Shown in pieces: positions 1-13,521 of a DNA stretch of 64,000 bases; position 1 is the first letter of the stretch; each line of letters opens with the position of its first letter. Source of the stretch: Vishniacozyma victoriae (lineage: Eukaryota > Basidiomycota > Tremellomycetes > Tremellales > Bulleribasidiaceae); the NCBI GenBank assembly GCA_017654735.1, contig JADPYG010000088.1, positions 2,542,001 to 2,606,000 on the forward strand, given 5' to 3'. A model generated the notes under the pieces. It worked only from the letters and a program-made list of their open reading frames with translations. It did not search any database and was not told the origin of the DNA. The position numbers and the translations under genes were made by a program.

Positions 1-1302
1 CGGAAAGGAAGCCAAGCAAGTGGGGCGAGGGTGAATGACGGATTGACGGGAGAGTTGCGCTTGTTTTGAATGTTTTGAAGCGTCGTGTATCGCTTCTAGA
101 CCGGACGTGATAGATTGTCTTCAAATAATAGTCGTTTTGATCGAAAGAAATCCCAGTATAATCGTTTATTGCGACGATCCCATGTAATACTCCTTTGACC
201 CGGTTGTCCGAACAGCTTCTTCCGACCAATTCCACGAGGATTCTGTGTGTGTATATGTGTGCAACACAATTTCCAACATTCGGTGCCAAATACCAAGTGT
301 GATTGACAGTACTATTGATACCGAGTACAGGGTTCCGCAGTTTGATGTGCAGAGTGTCGAAAATTCAACAGTACGGTAGACGCCGGTCGAGGATACGACT
401 CCCAATTATAGAACACAGTCGTGTTGTTGACAAGGTGATCAGGTCCGCTCTGCTGACTGAAGTGACCGATGGGTGTATGCCGAATATGGATTGGAGCGTA
501 TCCGCACAGTTGACAGCTGACGGACGATAAATGTCCGGAAGGTTTTAACGAATCTCGTACAAGTTGTGCCCGATTGCTTATGTTCACAGGGTTTTCCAAT
601 AGCACTCGATATCAAGAGGCGTTTTGGCGGTGACTGATTCTTTGCTTGGCCGTTGCAACGAGGGTCTTCCACCCCTGTTGGCGTCGAAGAGTAGTCGTTA
701 TGCTCGATGTATCTGTTCCTGGCTTTGGAACCCCCAGTCAAATATGGTTAACACCTCTGCTGACTATCGATTTGTGAAGGTCAGTCGGGGGCCTATGAGC
801 TGGGTCAAATTAGATTGCGTTATTGAAATTCCCAAAGAAGCAAGCCAACGTCATAATAAGATCAGAGGCCGAGGTTCCTCGGACCTATGACAGAGAGATC
901 TCGTTGCAACAGGCTAACCGCAAGGAGAAGGTTTTGTTGGATTCTTTTCCAGGGTATGGTAGCTGGAGAAAACGCGAGGTCGCGTCGAGACCGAGGTCCC
1001 TGAGTAGGATTATCAAGCAATCCCATCTCACAGGACCTATTATCGGCTGCGGCGCCGAGCAATCGGGCGTCGGAATGCATTTTGTATGCCGACCCCACCG
1101 GCACTTCCTCGCCGGTTGCGATTCCGGTTTTCACGGCCGTTTGTTGATATCATGACATTTCACAAGTTGCTACTCGAGTACCTGCCTCTCCTCGATGCTG
1201 ATGCCGCCTCCTGTCGATCCCAATATTCGATTACCAGTACCATCACGCCCACTGCCGGTCCCATCGCCATTCTTTTGATGCCGTCAGCTTGCCCCTAGTG
1301 CA

Positions 1303-1323
1303 GATCCCGCAATAAGCGGGATC
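1303..1323. repeat. Perfect 8-bp inverted repeat with 5-nt loop
   Basis: The arms GATCCCGC and GCGGGATC flank the loop AATAA. It could form a small hairpin in RNA from either strand. There is no adjoining supported gene, so no function can be assigned. Confidence 0.5.
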
Positions 1324-1866
1324 GAGCTCACGTGTTGAAAACCGCTCTCCATCGAATCCAGATGTTGCCCAGCAATGCCCACCTAATGAGTGCGGCAGTA
1401 GCAGCTCGATCATTCTTGCCGTCCTTCTTGCTGGCCTCTGTGTACTGAGTGTATGCCCTTGACTCTATTATTTCTACCTCTGTCAAGGATAGACCGTTGG
1501 TCTCTGCCGCACCTTGCCTTTCGATATGGCTGTTGTCCTCAGCGGTGGGCTTTGAAGACTGGGCGGTAGGTAAAGGCATTCCAGGGTGAGTGGGTCTGTG
1601 CTTCTGTGAAATAGGACGTGAGCGGGGGTCGGAGAGTGGCAAAGTGGTGTGTGATCAGTCCTCTTGGCTGATCTTCGATCTACTTATACTCGGGCAAGGA
1701 ATGTGGAGCTGCCTTCCAGCTATGACTCCCTTTCATACCAAAAGTAGATTTCGGCCATCCAATTCCCACAACCTCGGAGCCTATATGATCTTGCGATAGT
1801 AAGTGGAGCCAGCTGGTGTGGCCGGTACCGGAGGATCCTTGAATCTAAAGGGGTATAAGTGAGGAA

Positions 1867-1920
1867 ACGGTAATCGGGGCGGTCTGAAGGCTCACGGTAA
1901 TCGAGTCGGTCTGAAGGCTC
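1867..1920. repeat. Tandem duplication of a 27-bp unit
   Basis: Two adjacent 27-bp units begin with ACGGTAATCG and end with CGGTCTGAAGGCTC, differing only at two or three bases in the middle. The unit length is a multiple of three, so an open frame on the minus strand reads a repeated nine-residue block. That frame has no other recognisable feature. Confidence 0.6.
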
Positions 1921-2629
1921 GGTGTCATGTGAGTCTCCACAGGCACTGAGTAGGCTCTGATATACTCTGTCCTCAGATGTCAAGCCAGTATCCTCTGCCA
2001 AACCTCGCGCCTCAGCAGTGAGTCATTATCGCAGCCGTCTCTTCATAAATCTCTCGAATGTGGTATGAGTCAGTGCTGGTGCGGCCTGTAGTGCTGGCGA
2101 TGCTGGTCATAATGATTTCAGTCTGATTTCTGAGGATTTGAGGGAAGATTGATGGGGATATAAGAGAGTCACACCATGTGTACTGCAGTTCGCCTTCTCG
2201 ACCAAGCTAACCAGGCATTTTTCGCAGAGTCACGGTCACCTTTGTGCCGTCGCCTCCCCGGTACCAGAGACTAGGCGCCAGCGATGTCGAACCTTTGTTA
2301 ACAGTAAGCACTGGCGTGGCCGATGCTGAAGGCCGATGGAGCCGTGACCGGCGCATTGCCTGAGGTAGACCCATCCTTTGTATCCCATTATACGCCTCGC
2401 CCCGCCCTCGACTTGACACACGTTCGCGAATGCCTCGGAGATCACGTGCAGATGGTTGAGCGTTGGCATAGGTATGGCTTCTGCAATATTTCTGCGGAGA
2501 TGGCGCCCTTCTCTGGGTTAGTGAACGGCCCCACCGCCTTGACAATGCTGACACATCCGATACATATGTAGCCTTACGGCCGCTGCGCGTGTATGTAGTG
2601 GGAACGACGAATGCAGCACTGGGCGCGCT

Positions 2630-4456
2630 CTAAACTTTCTTCCTGTGCTCCTTAATGAGTCAGCGTTTTCACTATGACCAAGCTATTATGTGACTTACCG
2701 GCTTATGATCAACCTCATGATCAACATGCACGAAACACCTGTCCACGTCCGGTAACGCTTCAATCTGATCCTGAAGATCTTGCGAGATATCATGGGCTTT
2801 CCAAAGTGGCATCTCGGGATCGAGGACGATATCGATTTCGACAAAGTAATTGGGTCCTGAATGATAGACTCGGCATGTATCGACTGAAACGATTTCTGGG
2901 TTGAATGTCATTGCCTATCAATCAGCTTGGTCTATCGATATCACGGCGGATCCTCACTTTGTAGATGACGAGATTCTGAAACTCTTTGGGTGCGGCGATT
3001 CCGGCTAGGAAGGTGAATTGTTCTGAGGAGTCAGCCTATGATGAGGCACGAAAAGCTGGACATACCGTGAGACGTCCTGATCCAGCTGATGGAAACACCG
3101 AGAGCAATGATGCAAGCTCCCATGGGATCAATCTGAGATATTAGCTTGACACATCGATAGGCTGAGATCACTTACCCACCACGCGATCTTTCCTCCTCCA
3201 GCGGACGTTAAAATACCGAAACCATTGCTACATTATTAGCAGTGCACGAATCTTGCGAAAGCTGACTCACGTGAAGAGATCATTTCGATGGTCTTCCCAC
3301 AAGACCTGTACTTGGGACGAAGAACCCTTGATCGCATAGCAGTAACAGAACAATGAGAATTTGACCGGTGACAGATGTCAGCTCACTGCCACCTGTTAGA
3401 GTACACGGCTTACCCCAAGCTACACAGACAGCGATGATGGGAACGAGGTGGAAATCCTGAGTCTCATCGCCTTTGAAAGTTGCGAATTCTTGAATCGAGA
3501 ATGCCTGATCCGTCAACGGCTGCGGCGGGATCCGCAACTCACGATAAGGATTACATTGACCGCAATCATGAGGCCACCGAATACTGGATGGTCAGCTTAT
3601 CATTTGGTATTGCAGACTGCTTACCTATGTTTCCACTGAAAAGACGGCAGTCAGTATGTGTTGCGCTTCAGATCCAACGTCACTTACACTGCGGTGATCA
3701 GTCATACTAGACTGAAAGCAAGAAAGAACACTCACTGGTCTGGAACCTGGAGCCACTGACTGGCCATTTCTTTTCTTCTGCTTTAGTCGATGCACGGTGG
3801 GCAAGCCACAGGATACCGTTTGCCATCGGATCGACTGCGGGTCAGTGCGAACATCTCCAGAATGCTGATGACTACTGACAGACTACACATTAGCTTTGAA
3901 ACTGCAAGCTCGATTCGATGAGCTCACCAGAGTCGGCACAGGTAGCAAATAGGGACAAAGATCCTGATGTGGTTGCGGCATACAGCTGCAAGACCGCCAG
4001 ACAGCAATTGGCAGCAAAGGAAATGTTGACGGCAAGCTTGACCTTCAGTGCCATATCTTTAACGTCCTGCTCCCCATCGGCAGTATGTGCCGAGAGGGGT
4101 TTGAGTAAATCGCCGATATGATCATTTTGAGCTTCGTAGAAGGCTGCCAACTTTCTGCCCTTTGATCGACTGATGAGTTAATACGGCATATATTGGTTAT
4201 AGTGGTTCATGACTGACTGCCTGAGACCCTTTATCGCCTCATCAGACATAATGCTCTCCCTCAACAGTAATGGGTCCCTCTCGCCTGATTCCCGCCCCAC
4301 CACGGAAGGCATCGACATGAGCTCAAGGTCATCCTGTCCGTCGGTGTTGGATCTGCTGAACCCGGGGTTGTTGCCAAGGGTATGACCTGCTGAAGAGCTT
4401 AAAGCCCCTGTAGTTTTCTGATCTACGATATTAGTCTCTGTAATGGTGGACGACAT
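2630..4456 (-). CDS. Cation diffusion facilitator (CDF) metal transporter
   Basis: This encodes a CDF-family divalent metal/proton antiporter, of the kind that moves Mn, Zn or Fe out of the cytosol into organelles. A cytosolic N-terminus leads to a FYEAQN block typical of the Mn/Fe-type fungal and plant CDFs. Then come the first membrane hairpin with SGSLSLFA and the metal site ADSVFDP, a second site WEDHRND, and a C-terminal cytoplasmic domain with HVDHEVDHKPEH. The ATG at 4456 is the first in frame and the stop is at 2630 after a last intron at 2651-2698. The gene is cut into about a dozen exons. Keeping the conserved motifs in frame requires exons of 3 nt (3880-3882), 1 nt (3688) and 11 nt (3625-3635). 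One junction, at 3365/3366, lacks an AG acceptor. Family assignment is firm; the metal is inferred. Confidence 0.85.
3625..3635 (-). other. Predicted 11-nt exon of the CDF gene
   Basis: The exon TGGAAACATAG lies between a CAG acceptor (3636-3637) and a GTAAGC donor (3619-3624). Together with the 1-nt exon it encodes Ile-Gly-Asn-Ile and joins in frame to the exon ending at 3583. The downstream intron 3584-3624 is 41 nt with a CTGAC branch site. Confidence 0.65.
3688..3688 (-). other. Predicted 1-nt micro-exon of the CDF gene
   Basis: On the minus strand a single T is bracketed by CGCAG on its left and GTAAGT on its right. The flanking introns would be 3689-3735 (47 nt, GTGAGT donor) and 3636-3687 (52 nt, CTGAC branch, CAG acceptor). 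Splicing ACC A|T|T GGA AAC gives Thr-Ile-Gly-Asn, the expected sequence of the next membrane segment. Splicing the outer exons directly gives an immediate TAG stop. Confidence 0.6.
3880..3882 (-). other. Predicted 3-nt micro-exon of the CDF gene
   Basis: Flanking introns are 3883-3927 and 3835-3879, both 45 nt, with GTGAGC...AG and GTCAGT...AG ends and CTAAT/CTGAC branch-like sites. Joining G|TCT|TC GAT gives Val-Phe-Asp and restores the family motif ADSVFDP. Direct splicing of the outer exons stays in frame but drops the Phe and makes a 93-nt intron, longer than the gene's other introns. Confidence 0.6.
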
Positions 4457-4694
4457 TGGTAATAATTGCAGTGCATAGATTGTAGTGCGCCATTTAAATC
4501 ACTTTACTTTATCTCTTGGATCTCTCATATGACGCAGAAGGCTCCGGATAGACCGGATATAGCCGCGGATCAGTGAAATACACGTGGTATATAATTATCA
4601 CCCCCACTTAGTACCTCGGCCCGCCCAGACTTGATCAGTCCGAGTTCATACCTTGGTCACTTGACTCGACCTATACCATACCCATATACTCACC
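4457..4694. promoter_or_regulatory. Divergent promoter region, CDF / PFK-FBPase
   Basis: Only 238 bp separate the two start codons, so both 5' UTRs and promoters must lie here. The stretch is AT-rich near the middle with no motif I can assign. Confidence 0.5.
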
Positions 4695-7157
<2,463 letters not shown>

Positions 7158-7358
7158 TGAACCAGTGGCCTGGGTGTAGAGTGCTTTGTTGTATGACTTG
7201 GAGATGATGCATCGGCTTGACATGGTGTGCAAATCGGTTCATTCGTGTGTGATTGCGAGCAGAAGTGAGTGACGACGAGGTCAATATAACCCAAAATGGA
7301 GGTAGACAAATGCATACATTGACGGGCAGCTGGGAGTCGTATACACAAGATGCTATCA

Positions 7359-10300
7359 CTACTGTAACCCATCTTCACTCTGATCAGACGCCGAGTCGTC
7401 CTATCACATCAGTTTTATCCTTTAACCGCAAGAAGATAAGGCTCACCTGACCAAAGAAAGCAAATGCTTTGGCTTTACTCTCCGATCTATCCATATGCCC
7501 CGGTCTTCTCGTTTGACTCCTTGATCTAGATCGAGCTCGGGCTTGTGATTGTGATTGAGCCTGTGAATGCGAAAGTCGTCGAGGATTAGGCGATGGGACC
7601 GGTTTCCCACTCTGTTCCCCGCCATTGGGTTGCGAATGCGAGTGATCATTAGGACTGGTGATTACCAAATTCCTTCCACTAGGAATCATATGTTGTCCAT
7701 CATCTACCCTCATTTCATTGGCGTCAGATCGAATATGATCCCTCTGTCCATCTTCATTATCTTTTCTGCTGATTTCCATCTCTGCAGCTGCTCCTGCCAA
7801 TTTATCGACGAGGTGGCGCTGAGATAATGCTGGAGGTGGTTCACAGTGTGTGACGAATCTATCCGGAGTGTCGACCCCTGATTGGTAGGCTGAAGCGGAT
7901 TTTGGGTGTTGTTGATTTTGAGAGAAAGAGGGTGGCATACCAGATGCATCTGGTGTATTCGGTGATGGCGTGTTCCCGCCGCTTTTACTATACATTAGCA
8001 ATTGTGACCAGTCTCAAAGGGGCGAAGGGGACTCACTCGTCAATATCGTAATCCTCCTCCTCCTCTTCATCCTCATCATCACTTTCATCTCCATCGCCTT
8101 CTTGACCAGGCTCGACATGCTCCGGAATAGACTTTTCAGGACTAGGAGGAGATTTCATATTATCCTCTGCCTGTTTCCTATCGGACTGCTTCTTGACAGC
8201 AGGTTCATTATCCTCTTCAACAACCACGAAAGATTTCTGTTTCTCCCTTTCATTCCATCGTAATGTCCTCGAGATTGCATTGAACCAATCGGGCGAGGCC
8301 TTGTCTGCGCAGACTGTTGGGAAAGGGTATTTCGATGCTGTCACTTTGATATGATCTCCCTCTATTTCGTCAGCTATAATCAATTAGATAGAGGGGAGCG
8401 TACGTTTGAGCTCGACACGACCTCGACCATCGAAACTTGCCCAGGCTGTACTTCTGGAATTGTATGGGACGCATATACGGAGTTCCATACTGTCTGGCAA
8501 TAGCATTGGGCGGAAAGATAGGGTATGAGGACAGATTGGCGTAATGAGCAGCGCGGGGATCTGGGGATGAACGAGTGATCCACCGGCTGATAGTGAGTAT
8601 GCGGTGGATCCGGTGGGGGTCGAGACTGTCAATCCATCCGCTTGGACTGTAGTAAGGTGATGCTCGTCACCTGATTATCAGCAATAATTGACATAACAGT
8701 AAGGGAACATACCAAACAGTTCCAATAGACTGACAAACGGACTTGGTCCTCGGTCCACCACTAAATCATTCAAGACCTCAAACTGCTCAACAGGCCGGGT
8801 GGAGAAACACATGATTTCCTTTTCCTTCTTACTCGCCCCACCCGCAATCGGCGCTGGACCAGCAGTAGCAGAAGCAGCACCTTCCAATGCCTCCCACCCT
8901 TTCTTATCCACTGTACTCATGAGAATCTCGCCTCCGGGCTTTTTGATTGCTTTCCTAGATTTCCCGGATTTACTAGCTTGATATGCTTCTTCAGGGGCGA
9001 TAGCTCGGTAGACTGTACATGTGAATCGCATTCGTAAATTGACTCGAATACCTTCGTCAATGACTCGGTCCATTGTTGGTTTGTAGTGCGAGAAATCAAA
9101 GTTGGTCAAGAACCCAAGAGAACCGAGGGCGAAGGGTAGGACGGGCGGGACGATCTTTTGGAATAACCATGAAGTGAACAACACGGTTCCGTCTCCACCG
9201 AGCTACCATTAGTAAGAATCTCGTGTGAAGTGAAAGGTAGACTTACAGTGACGACAAAATCAAAGAGATGAGGAGCAGTAGAGCACATTTCACTCGTCCA
9301 ATACCTCAATTGCCCCTCATCTTTCTTCCGAGCCTCACTCAAGCTAGTCCCCGAAGACCAAGACGAGACATTATTGACCGAAGCAGAAGAAGAAGACCTC
9401 CGACGATGTAATGGTCTAAAGAACTCTGGGTGATCCTGTTGCAGACCTGCTGCGTCGAATCGTTTGGAATGGCGTAATTGAGCGTCGACATAGACTATCA
9501 TTCCTCGATCCTCGATTTTACTGTTCCAGGATGTATGGGAGTTTGCGCTTTGAGGGTTCTCGGAAGCGGGGATTGGTCGTTTTTGCATCAAGTAGAGAGC
9601 CAGTTCCCGAGTGAGTTTGATGAGGCGATTGTCGCGAGCTTTGGTGACGATGAGGACGGTTTGAATCTTTGATCGAACTCGCGTTCGCCCTGACATCAGT
9701 ACATGCAAGATACATGAGGAGAGGACTCACCGAGCTGCTTCGACATCTCCCTGACACCCTGTGCGGTCTCGGCCAACTGCCGTGTCAAGCTCCCGGTATC
9801 ATCATCATCGTCAATTACATCCCCATCCAAGAATGCACTGCCTCCGAGCGCACTAGACTTGTCCGACTCGTATCCACTCATCGATGTCCCTCTCTTATCT
9901 GTGGGCGAGGTGACCCGGGACGAGCCAGCAGAGCTATCGTTGGGGGCGTGTGAATGGTGCAAGGCCTGCCGAGCCTGATGGCCCGGTATCCTTGGATGTC
10001 GACTTGAAGATGCTTGATGCATATGTGTTCCGCTTCGAGGTGGTTGTCCGTTGACTCTAGGATTCGGTTGTGTTCCACTTCCACTACCACTTCCTTGTAA
10101 CCAATCTTGTAATGTCCCTGTCCGATCGAGGTGGGAATGGATGAAACAAGGAGATACCGGTACAGCTCCCCCCGGATTAACAGTCGATGAAGTCGGAGTC
10201 GGTACAGCTCTAGAGTTTGAATCACCAGTATCAGGTTGGATTTGTGATAAAGGTGAAGGAGGAGCTGGATTTCGTATACGTGTAGCTGGGGCGGTGGAAC

Positions 10301-10826
10301 GTGGAAAGTATGGGCTTGATGGTGATAGTTTGCTTTGATCGATATTCGAATTCTGCGACTGAGACATTGCGTAGTTCTTGGCCGTTGGAGTGACTAGCAG
10401 TTCCTCGAAAGGAGTGAGTGTGGGTGTACGCAAACACTCGGTTGAACCGATATCGGGCGTAATAGGCGATGTCGTAACTACAAGTCTATCCCGACTTTGT
10501 TTACTTTGTAGACCACTAAATTTCTGAACAGTCAACATCGCAATCACGTAGCTCATGTGGTACAGACTGACCTTTTGATTGTCCTCTACAGCGATGGCCA
10601 ATTCCTGACGATGGCTCGATACCCTCCGTAAAGGTTCTGGTCGCCTTTGAGCTCGTCGTTCTTCAGCAATAATAGCTATTTGGTGACTAGATGCGTCGTG
10701 CGGTACGTCGCCAAAGTTCCTTCCGAGGGTGTCAGCAGGAGATAGGGCGTTGATAGTATCGTTCAAAGGGGTCGGTGTAGGTATAGGAGAGGATGATGGA
10801 AAGCAGGGTGGTGATGAGATCATCAT
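7359..10826 (-). CDS. NAD kinase
   Basis: ATP-NAD kinase phosphorylates NAD(H) to NADP(H), feeding reductive biosynthesis and oxidative-stress defence. The long disordered Ser/Pro-rich N-terminus (about 300 residues) precedes the Rossmann-like domain. The catalytic motif LGGDGTVL is rebuilt across an intron, and it is followed by [14 protein letters not shown] and the second-domain motif [18 protein letters not shown]. The C-terminus is a disordered tail rich in Arg-Ser and Gln-Ser. The first ATG pair in frame is at 10821-10826; upstream codons in the same frame have no ATG. The end is ambiguous. A 67-nt intron (7380-7446) gives a stop at 7359, and reading through gives a stop at 7384. There is no obvious targeting signal, so it is likely cytosolic. 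Confidence 0.9.
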
Positions 10827-11229
10827 TCTAGATTTAGGTATCACTTTGAAGCGGAATCAATCTGAATGTGTTTTGAGATGGGTGGGTATATCAGGCTAGT
10901 CATGATCTCAGGCTATATAGACGATATGAGTAGCCGCTGAGCGATGAAACTCGACTACATAGGTAGCATGCAACCCCTTGCCTAGGTCAAAGCGGTCCTC
11001 AATTCCGAGCAAAGGAGCATGTCAAAAAGTGTATCCAGGAACAGGACCTTGGCTGGGTAGAAACGCAATCGGGTCCGAGAGATAGTACCTGTAGTCAAGC
11101 AATGGTTGTCAAGCAAGAGTTGTCTCGTTGCACATCCCCGACCGACATGTCTCCTGGATGCTTGTCAGCAGTTCACGTTTCATCAATTGCATTTGTACAT
11201 TTTGATAGCAATGTATGTCTACGTCCCCT
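10827..11229. promoter_or_regulatory. Intergenic, NAD kinase promoter and CCT6 3' end
   Basis: Both neighbours are on the minus strand, so this 400-bp stretch should hold the CCT6 3' UTR and terminator on the right and the NAD kinase promoter on the left. I see no additional gene or clear motif. Confidence 0.4.
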
Positions 11230-13312
11230 CTACTGAGCTCCTTCTGGCTTCAACCTATATGTCAGCGCGGTACCCTAAAGATGTCGGTAGACTCACGATG
11301 ATCGACCCGCTCGCAGGATCTCATCTGTACTGAGAAGGTTGACGGCGATGACCGAGCTGTCTAGTCAGTGATCACCCCACGAGTGAACAAGGGACGAACC
11401 AAGAGTGTAACATCTGCCTCTTGACCCTGTAATTATCCCAAACACCCTCTGTAACCGGATCCATGGGTTCTCCCGACTTCAAATCCAATCCAACAGGAGC
11501 ATCCGTCTCCTCTGCTTCCTGCTGCAAACCAACAATAGCATCCTGAACATCGAAACCACCATTCGAGGCGAGTGTCTTGGGGATGACCAACATTGCCTCG
11601 GCGAATGCCTGGACACCGAGCTTTGTACGTCCCTTGGCGCTTGTCTTGAGTGCGCCGAGGAGATGGGTGGAGCATGCAACCTCGAAAGCACCGGCACCTG
11701 GGATAAGGCACTTGTCTTCAATGGCATTCTTGACGGATCGGAAACCGTCTCGTAAGGCGTCCGAGATTTGGGTCATGGTGTGTGCGTTAGGGCCTACATG
11801 TCAGCTGCAGACTCGATGGGCAAAACTGAGCTTACCCTTGACGAGCATGGTGACAGAGTTTGGCTCCTTGACATCCTCGACGAAAGTGTACTTTTCCTCT
11901 CCGAGTGTGTGCTCGTAGACAGTTCCAGCCCAACCAAGGATATCGGGTGTCAAGTCATCGACCGAGTTCTGGGCAATACCACCAACACACAATTGCAGCC
12001 TGCGGTCAGCAACACCCCAATCAAATCACTCACCTCTCCATGTTTCTTCTCTTTGCTCGCCTGAGAGCAAAGATACCGTTCTTGACGAGGATATCTAGCG
12101 ACATGGGATCAATACCCTTTTGGTTGACAATGACGAAACCTTTTGGCTTTTCGTTGGATCCAACAGCCTGATCACAAACGGCATTCTTGAGCTCGACAAT
12201 CTTCTTCAATCGGTCGTCGATGAATCGTCGCTCAGATTCGACCAACTTCTCCCTCTGCTCGGCAGAAGAATAGAAGAATCCAGAGTTGACCTCGCTATTC
12301 ATGAGCTTTCTCCAACGGTACAAAGCGCGGTAGCTTACGTTTTCTCGTATTCGAGCGATACGTTCAAAGTGAGGATGAAAGCATTCTCGACCTTCTTGGG
12401 CATGTCAGGATGCCTAGCTCCGTGGTCCATGACCAAACCCCTAACCAACTGAGTATCGGTATCCGTCTTGTGCTGCATCTTCATGACCTCGATCATGTGC
12501 AGATCAATAGGCTCAGGGGGTTCCTCGCGGCTCTGAATGGCGAGGACGGCATCGACGACATCAGCAGCGAGACTCTGTGCCAATTTAGAGTGTAGCTTGG
12601 TAGCGAGGGAGGTGAAGGCAACGGAAATGAGGGTGGATCGGTCAAGAGTGGGAGTGTGCTTGTAGCTTTCGAGGAACTGATTGTCAGCGAGGCCTAACTA
12701 TTAGAGTACGGGTGAAACATGCCTTGAGAGCCTCCTTCTTGGCCATATCGAATCCTTCACCAATGACTCGAGGGTGGACACCTTCCTGGATATAACGGTC
12801 GGCCTGCTTTAACAATTCTCCAACCAGTAGAACGACAGAGGTGGTTCCATCTCCGACCTGCTCGTCTTGAGCGACGGCGGTTCGAGCAATCATGGCGGCG
12901 GTGGGGTTCTGGCAGTTAGCTGATAGTATCTTCCAGGCGTCGCCAGCTTACCTGGATCTGCATCTCTGATAGAAGAACCTTTCCATCCTGTATATCAGCT
13001 TGGTCTGAAGTCAAGGACGGCTTAGTTTACTTTGGTCATTTTAATTTGTCCAGACCCATCCACCAACATCTTGATGGTACCTCTTGGTCCTGCTTGTCAG
13101 TCCTCAGTCCCTCGAATGAAGGAGAAGCGTACCCAAGTTCGACTTGACGACATTGGCAAGTCCAACGGCACCAGCCTAAAATGTCAGTGCCAATTCATCC
13201 GACCATAATAGTTGAGATCTCCACCAAGGGAACATACGGTATTGACCTGCAGAGCCTGTGTACGCCTTACACTCTCTGCTCTTGGGTTAATGAGCTCTAT
13301 ACTACTCGACAT
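11230..13312 (-). CDS. CCT6: T-complex protein 1 subunit zeta (CCT6)
   Basis: This is one of the eight paralogous subunits of the cytosolic group II chaperonin that folds actin, tubulin and other proteins. The N-terminal equatorial domain carries [13 protein letters not shown] and the nucleotide-site motif GDGTTS. An apical domain follows, then the C-terminal equatorial part with [13 protein letters not shown] sequence (here [11 protein letters not shown]) and [13 protein letters not shown]. The pattern [15 protein letters not shown] and the start [13 protein letters not shown] point to the zeta subunit rather than the other seven. The length, about 550 residues, is normal. The final exons were rebuilt over two introns to end ...SSLKPEGAQ at 11230. 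The gene has about ten introns, and its start is 209 bp from the divergent TAF12 gene. Confidence 0.92.
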
Positions 13313-13521
13313 GATGATATACTATAGAGTGTAATGTGTCGAATATTACTACTGAAATGGAATCTTCGAAATGTAACGCGTTCGCGCTGTGACCCATGAC
13401 GTGGCATTATTTAAAGTAGATGTGAGTGACCGGGGGACTGAGATAACCTCCACCCTACTATACTGCAGCCGTTGACTGTCTCGACTGTCTTGTACACATT
13501 TCGATACCCCCCTTGTTCGAT
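13313..13521. promoter_or_regulatory. Divergent promoter, CCT6 / TAF12
   Basis: These 209 bp separate the two start codons and must contain both promoters. A pyrimidine-rich strip lies just before the TAF12 ATG. Confidence 0.45.

Larger units (their letters stand above)
1..2629. other. Gene-poor left end, no supported gene
   Basis: I could not support a gene here on either strand. Open frames are short, lack recognisable motifs, and do not chain into a spliced model with conserved content. Two small structures stand out, a hairpin near 1303 and a 27-bp tandem duplication near 1867. The far right part is probably the 3' flank of the metal transporter that ends at 2630. A decayed gene or transposon remnant is possible but I see no reverse transcriptase, integrase or transposase motif. 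Confidence 0.5.

Noticed and set aside
2323..2571. Plus-strand open frame with a His/Pro/Thr-rich end
   Set aside because: It has no recognisable motif, overlaps an equally long minus frame, and does not join to neighbouring exons.
4170..4217. A 15-nt intron after ATGCC in the CDF gene
   Set aside because: Introns that short are not credible; a 48-nt intron starting GTCAGT gives the expected RSKGRKLAAFYEAQN block.
8033..8383. Read as a separate acidic protein gene
   Set aside because: It is an internal exon of the NAD kinase C-terminal half, bounded by good splice sites and in the same frame context.
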